The notes below the pieces were generated by a model, which made no database searches, was not told the origin of the DNA, and saw only the letters and a list, made by a program, of their open reading frames with translations. The position numbers and the translations under genes are program-made. A DNA stretch of 37,579 nucleotides. It comes from an uncultured Alphaproteobacteria bacterium. Lineage in GTDB: Bacteria; Pseudomonadota; Alphaproteobacteria; Micropepsales; Micropepsaceae. Shown piece by piece: positions 33,316 through 37,579 of the stretch. The stretch is taken from contig CAIUCH010000033.1 in the NCBI GenBank assembly GCA_903897605.1, forward strand, positions 1 to 37,579, in the 5' to 3' direction. Numbering within the stretch: the first letter of the stretch is position 1; every line of letters starts with the position of its first letter.

Positions 33316-34437
33316 ATGAAGATCAATGTCGAACGTGGCGCATTCCTGAAAGCGCTTTCCCATGTCCAAAGCGTGGTGGAACGGCGCAACACCATCCCGA
33401 TCCTGTCCAATGTGATGCTGGAAGCGGGCAAGGGCGCCCTGAAACTCACCGCGACCGATCTGGATATCGAGATCGTGGAATCCACGCCGGCGGATATTCT
33501 GCGCAACGGCTTCGCCACGGCGCCGGCCCACATGCTCTACGACATCGTCCGCAAGCTGCCGGACGGCGCTCAGGTGCAGGTCGAACTCCTCACCAGCGAA
33601 GGCGGGCGGCTGGCGGTGTCGGCGGGCGCCTCACGCTTCGAGCTGGCTTGCCTGCCCAAGGACGATTTCCCTCAGATGACGGCGGGCACCCTGCCCCATC
33701 GCTTCCGGCTGGCCGCCGACGACCTCAAACGCATCATCGACAAGACCCGCTTCGCGATCTCGACCGAGGAAACGCGCTACTATCTGAACGGCATCTATGT
33801 CCATGCCGCCAAGGACAGCAAACCGCCAGTGATGCGGGCGGTGGCGACCGACGGGCACCGCCTGGCCCGTTACGAACTGGAATTGCCGGACGGCGCGGCG
33901 CAGATCCCCGGCGTGATCATTCCGCGCAAGACAGTGGGCGAATTGCGCAAGCTGCTGGACGATGCCGACGGCGCCATCGAGATCTCGCTGTCCGATACCA
34001 AGATCCAGTTCGGCTTCAATGGCGTGGAACTGACCTCCAAGCTGATCGACGGCAATTTCCCGCCCTATGAAAGGGTCATTCCCTCCGGCAACGACAAGGC
34101 CCTGGCGCTGGAAGCCAAGGAGTTCTCGCAGTCGGTGGACCGCGTCTCCACCATTTCGGCCGACAAGACCCGTGCGGTGAAGCTCAATATTACCAAGGAC
34201 AAGGTAACCCTGTCGGTGGTCAATCCGGAGTCCGGGACGGCGACCGAAGATGTCGGCGCCACCTACAGCGCCGCGGCATTGGAGATCGGATTCAATGCCC
34301 GCTATCTGCTGGACATCACCGGCCAGATCGAGGGCAAGGAGGTACGCTTCCTGCTGTCGGACGCCGGTTCCCCCGCCATCATCGAAGACGCGGAGGACGC
34401 GCGCACGCTTTACGTCCTCATGCCGCTCAGGGTCTGA
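33316..34437 (+). CDS. dnaN: DNA polymerase III beta sliding clamp
   Basis: DnaN forms the dimeric ring that tethers polymerase III to DNA. The 373-aa product begins MKINVERGAFLKALSHVQSV and has VERRNTIPILSNVMLEA, LTATDLDIEIVES, TEETRYYLNGIYVH, AVATDGHRLAR and GNFPPYERVIP. The C-terminal LYVLMPLRV supplies part of the peptide-binding cleft (M-P-L/M-R). The length is normal. ATG 33316 is the natural start; the frame is open far upstream through dnaA, but that is spurious. It is followed 3 bp later by recF, so the two should be co-transcribed. Confidence 0.98.
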   Translation: MKINVERGAFLKALSHVQSVVERRNTIPILSNVMLEAGKGALKLTATDLDIEIVESTPADILRNGFATAPAHMLYDIVRKLPDGAQVQVELLTSEGGRLAVSAGASRFELACLPKDDFPQMTAGTLPHRFRLAADDLKRIIDKTRFAISTEETRYYLNGIYVHAAKDSKPPVMRAVATDGHRLARYELELPDGAAQIPGVIIPRKTVGELRKLLDDADGAIEISLSDTKIQFGFNGVELTSKLIDGNFPPYERVIPSGNDKALALEAKEFSQSVDRVSTISADKTRAVKLNITKDKVTLSVVNPESGTATEDVGATYSAAALEIGFNARYLLDITGQIEGKEVRFLLSDAGSPAIIEDAEDARTLYVLMPLRV

Positions 34438-34440
34438 GAA

Positions 34441-35592
34441 TTGACCGCCGCGCCCGACACGCGCCTTTCAGGCGAGGCTCGCGCCATTCCAGCGAAGCTG
34501 GCCGTGACGCGGCTGAACCTTACCAATTTCCGTTCCTATGCCGTGGGCGAATTGGTGACGGCGGGCGCGGCTGTTGTCCTGGCCGGACAGAATGGCGCGG
34601 GCAAGACCAATATCCTGGATGCCATTTCGCTCTTGTCGCCTGGACGGGGTCTGCGCGGCGCCAAGCTGGCTGAGCATGTGCGCAAGGGGCCCACCGCTCC
34701 GTCCGAGACGCTCTGGGCGGTGGCCGCAACCGTGCGGCGCGGCGAGACCGAATATGAGATCGGCACCGGCTTCACCGAGCAGGCCGCCAGCCGGCAAGTG
34801 CGATTGAACGGCGTCGAAGCCAAAAGCTCCGCCGAACTTGGCGACGTTGTTCAGATGGTGTGGCTGACGCCGGCGATGGATCGGCTCTTCATCGAAAGCG
34901 CGTCCGGCCGCCGACGTTTCCTGGACCGGCTGGTGCTGGGCTTCGAGCCGTCGCATGCCCGGGCCACCACCCGTTATGAAACCGCCATGCGCGAGCGCGC
35001 GCGGCTTTTGAAATATGGCCCGCGCGATCCGGCCTGGCTGGATGGTCTGGAGAATGAGATGGCGCAGGCTGGGGTGATCATCGCCGCCGCCCGTGCGTCC
35101 ACGGTGGCGCGGCTCAATCGTGCCCTTGCCGGGCGCGACGGCGCCTTTCCCGCCGCCCTGCTGGCACTGGCAGGCGAGGATTTCAACACCGCCGACGCTT
35201 TACGCGAAGCGTTGGCCCGCAGCCGCATCCGCGACGCGGAAAGCGGCCGCACCCAGGCCGGCCCGCATCTGGCCGACCTCGCCACCCGCCATACCCAAAA
35301 GCGCGCCGATGCGCGGGACTGTTCGACCGGCGAACAGAAGGCGCTGCTGATCTCCATCATGTTGGCGTTCGCCCGCGAATTGGCGGAAGCGCGCGACGGC
35401 CTGGCGCCATTGCTGCTGCTGGATGAGATCGCGGCCCATCTGGATGCCATCCGCCGCGCGGCCTTGTTCGAAGAGATTTCCGATCTCAGCGCCCAGGCCT
35501 GGATGACCGGGACCGATCTTTCCTTGTTCGATGGAGCCCGCGCCCAGATATTCGAAGTGCGGGACGGCCTGTTCCATGAGGCTGGCGCATGA
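34441..35592 (+). CDS. recF: DNA replication and repair protein RecF
   Basis: RecF is an SMC-like ATPase that, with RecO and RecR, loads RecA at single-strand gaps. The 383-aa product has LTNFRSYAVGEL near the N-terminus and Walker A GQNGAGKT at 49-56. It also has QMVWLTPAMDRLF, GRRRFLDRLVLG, the ABC signature CSTGEQKALLISI and Walker B PLLLLDEIAAHLD. The start is TTG 34441, 3 bp after the dnaN stop. The first 20 residues are not conserved, and no in-frame ATG lies before the conserved core. The stop overlaps the LysE-type gene by 4 bp. Confidence 0.95.
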   Translation: MTAAPDTRLSGEARAIPAKLAVTRLNLTNFRSYAVGELVTAGAAVVLAGQNGAGKTNILDAISLLSPGRGLRGAKLAEHVRKGPTAPSETLWAVAATVRRGETEYEIGTGFTEQAASRQVRLNGVEAKSSAELGDVVQMVWLTPAMDRLFIESASGRRRFLDRLVLGFEPSHARATTRYETAMRERARLLKYGPRDPAWLDGLENEMAQAGVIIAAARASTVARLNRALAGRDGAFPAALLALAGEDFNTADALREALARSRIRDAESGRTQAGPHLADLATRHTQKRADARDCSTGEQKALLISIMLAFARELAEARDGLAPLLLLDEIAAHLDAIRRAALFEEISDLSAQAWMTGTDLSLFDGARAQIFEVRDGLFHEAGA

Positions 35593-36197
35593 TCCCGCTG
35601 CACAATTTCCTGCTCTATTGCCTGCTCTATATCGTCGCCATTGTTGTGCCGGGGCCTGGCGTCATTTCCATCGTGGCGCGCGCGCTCGGTTCGGGTTTCC
35701 GCTCCACTATCCCAGCCAGCCTGGGCATCATGGTTGGCGATCTGATCCTGATGACTCTGTCGGCGTTCGGCCTGGCCATGGTCGCCCAGGCGATGGGACA
35801 GATGTTCCTGATCGTCAAAATAGGCGGGGGCTTGTATCTGCTCTTCCTCGCCTACAAATACTGGACGGCGAAGGTCTACGCACAATCGCAGGTCATCCCG
35901 GAAAGCGCCAGCCGAGGCTTTCTCACCCAATTGGGGATAACGCTTTCCAACCCCAAGGCGATCGCTTTCTTCGTGGCATTGCAGCCCACCGCGATCGATC
36001 TCAGCCGCCTAAACTTGGTGGGCTATTTGGAACTGGCCGGTGCGACCATCGTGCTGATCCCGGCCATCACCCTGTGCTATGCCGCCGCGGCGGCGCGTTT
36101 GAAAGACCTGGTGGCGAGCGTGAAGGCACGCCGCCGCATCAACAAAGGCGCTGCCGTCGTGATGGCGGGCGCCGGTATTGCGATCATGGTGAAGTAA
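35589..36197 (+). CDS. LysE/RhtB family amino-acid exporter
   Basis: This 202-aa inner-membrane protein has about six hydrophobic helices. The family hallmark VVPGPGVISIVARALGSGFR is at residues 19-38, GIMVGDLILMTLSAFGLA follows, then GGGLYLLFLAYKYW. The conserved TLSNPKAIAFFVALQP is in the second half. Members export amino acids or homoserine lactones. The start ATG 35589 overlaps recF by 4 bp, and gyrB starts directly after the stop, so the gene is built into the recF-gyrB transcript. The substrate is not predictable. Confidence 0.93.
   Translation: MIPLHNFLLYCLLYIVAIVVPGPGVISIVARALGSGFRSTIPASLGIMVGDLILMTLSAFGLAMVAQAMGQMFLIVKIGGGLYLLFLAYKYWTAKVYAQSQVIPESASRGFLTQLGITLSNPKAIAFFVALQPTAIDLSRLNLVGYLELAGATIVLIPAITLCYAAAAARLKDLVASVKARRRINKGAAVVMAGAGIAIMVK

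Positions 36198-37579
<1,382 letters not shown>

Overview
This is a GC-rich chromosomal segment that looks alphaproteobacterial. The evidence is gene order and protein signatures: a gatC-gatA-gatB operon diverging from ruvX; pyrB followed by a metal-ligand-less dihydroorotase homologue, then plsY-dprA-topA-rnr-rpmG; coaBC-dut; ubiE-ubiB; and mutM-rpsT-dnaA-dnaN-recF-gyrB. The order cannot be fixed from sequence alone. The backbone is housekeeping. I see no phage, transposase, CRISPR array, tRNA or rRNA gene.

Layout. 1-4.4 kb: 5' part of dapA (-), a soluble lytic transglycosylase (+), a small Sel1-repeat protein (-), a YfcG/YghU-like glutathione S-transferase with a lysine-rich N-terminal tail (-), and a 21-codon almost pure Lys/Ala gene (-). 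4.6-8.3 kb: gatC, a GNAT acetyltransferase, gatA and gatB (-), each overlapping the next by 4 bp (ATGA). 8.4-19.8 kb: a long rightward run ruvX, MFS transporter, pyrB, pyrC-like, plsY, dprA, topA, rnr, rpmG. It covers replication/recombination housekeeping, pyrimidine synthesis, phospholipid initiation, DNA uptake processing, supercoiling and RNA turnover. 19.8-29.3 kb: esterase (-), small unknown gene (-), then coaBC-dut-rrf2-cysK (+), a glycerophosphodiesterase (-), a MATE transporter (+) and ubiE-ubiB (-). 29.3-37.6 kb: mutM, rpsT, a rhodanese, dnaA, dnaN, recF, a LysE-type exporter and the 5' part of gyrB, all rightward. This is the classical dnaA neighbourhood with two small insertions.

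Most genes are tightly packed, and 4-bp ATGA or similar overlaps suggest translational coupling. The non-coding interest lies in four places. (i) A family of structured intergenic elements with conserved ends appears in at least three copies (about 3172-3256, 20847-20969 and 25278-25383). (ii) A 57-bp palindromic element flanked by an 11-bp direct repeat sits in frame inside the MATE gene. (iii) A gap full of inverted repeats surrounds the 21-aa lysine-rich gene. (iv) An AT-rich stretch of about 0.4 kb between rpsT and the rhodanese gene, upstream of dnaA, has a promoter-like signal and no convincing gene.

I did not find a clear, previously undescribed multi-gene system. The best leads are the repeat family, the in-frame element, the Lys-rich microprotein with its palindromic upstream site, the GNAT gene inside the gat operon, and the expanded MutM zinc finger.
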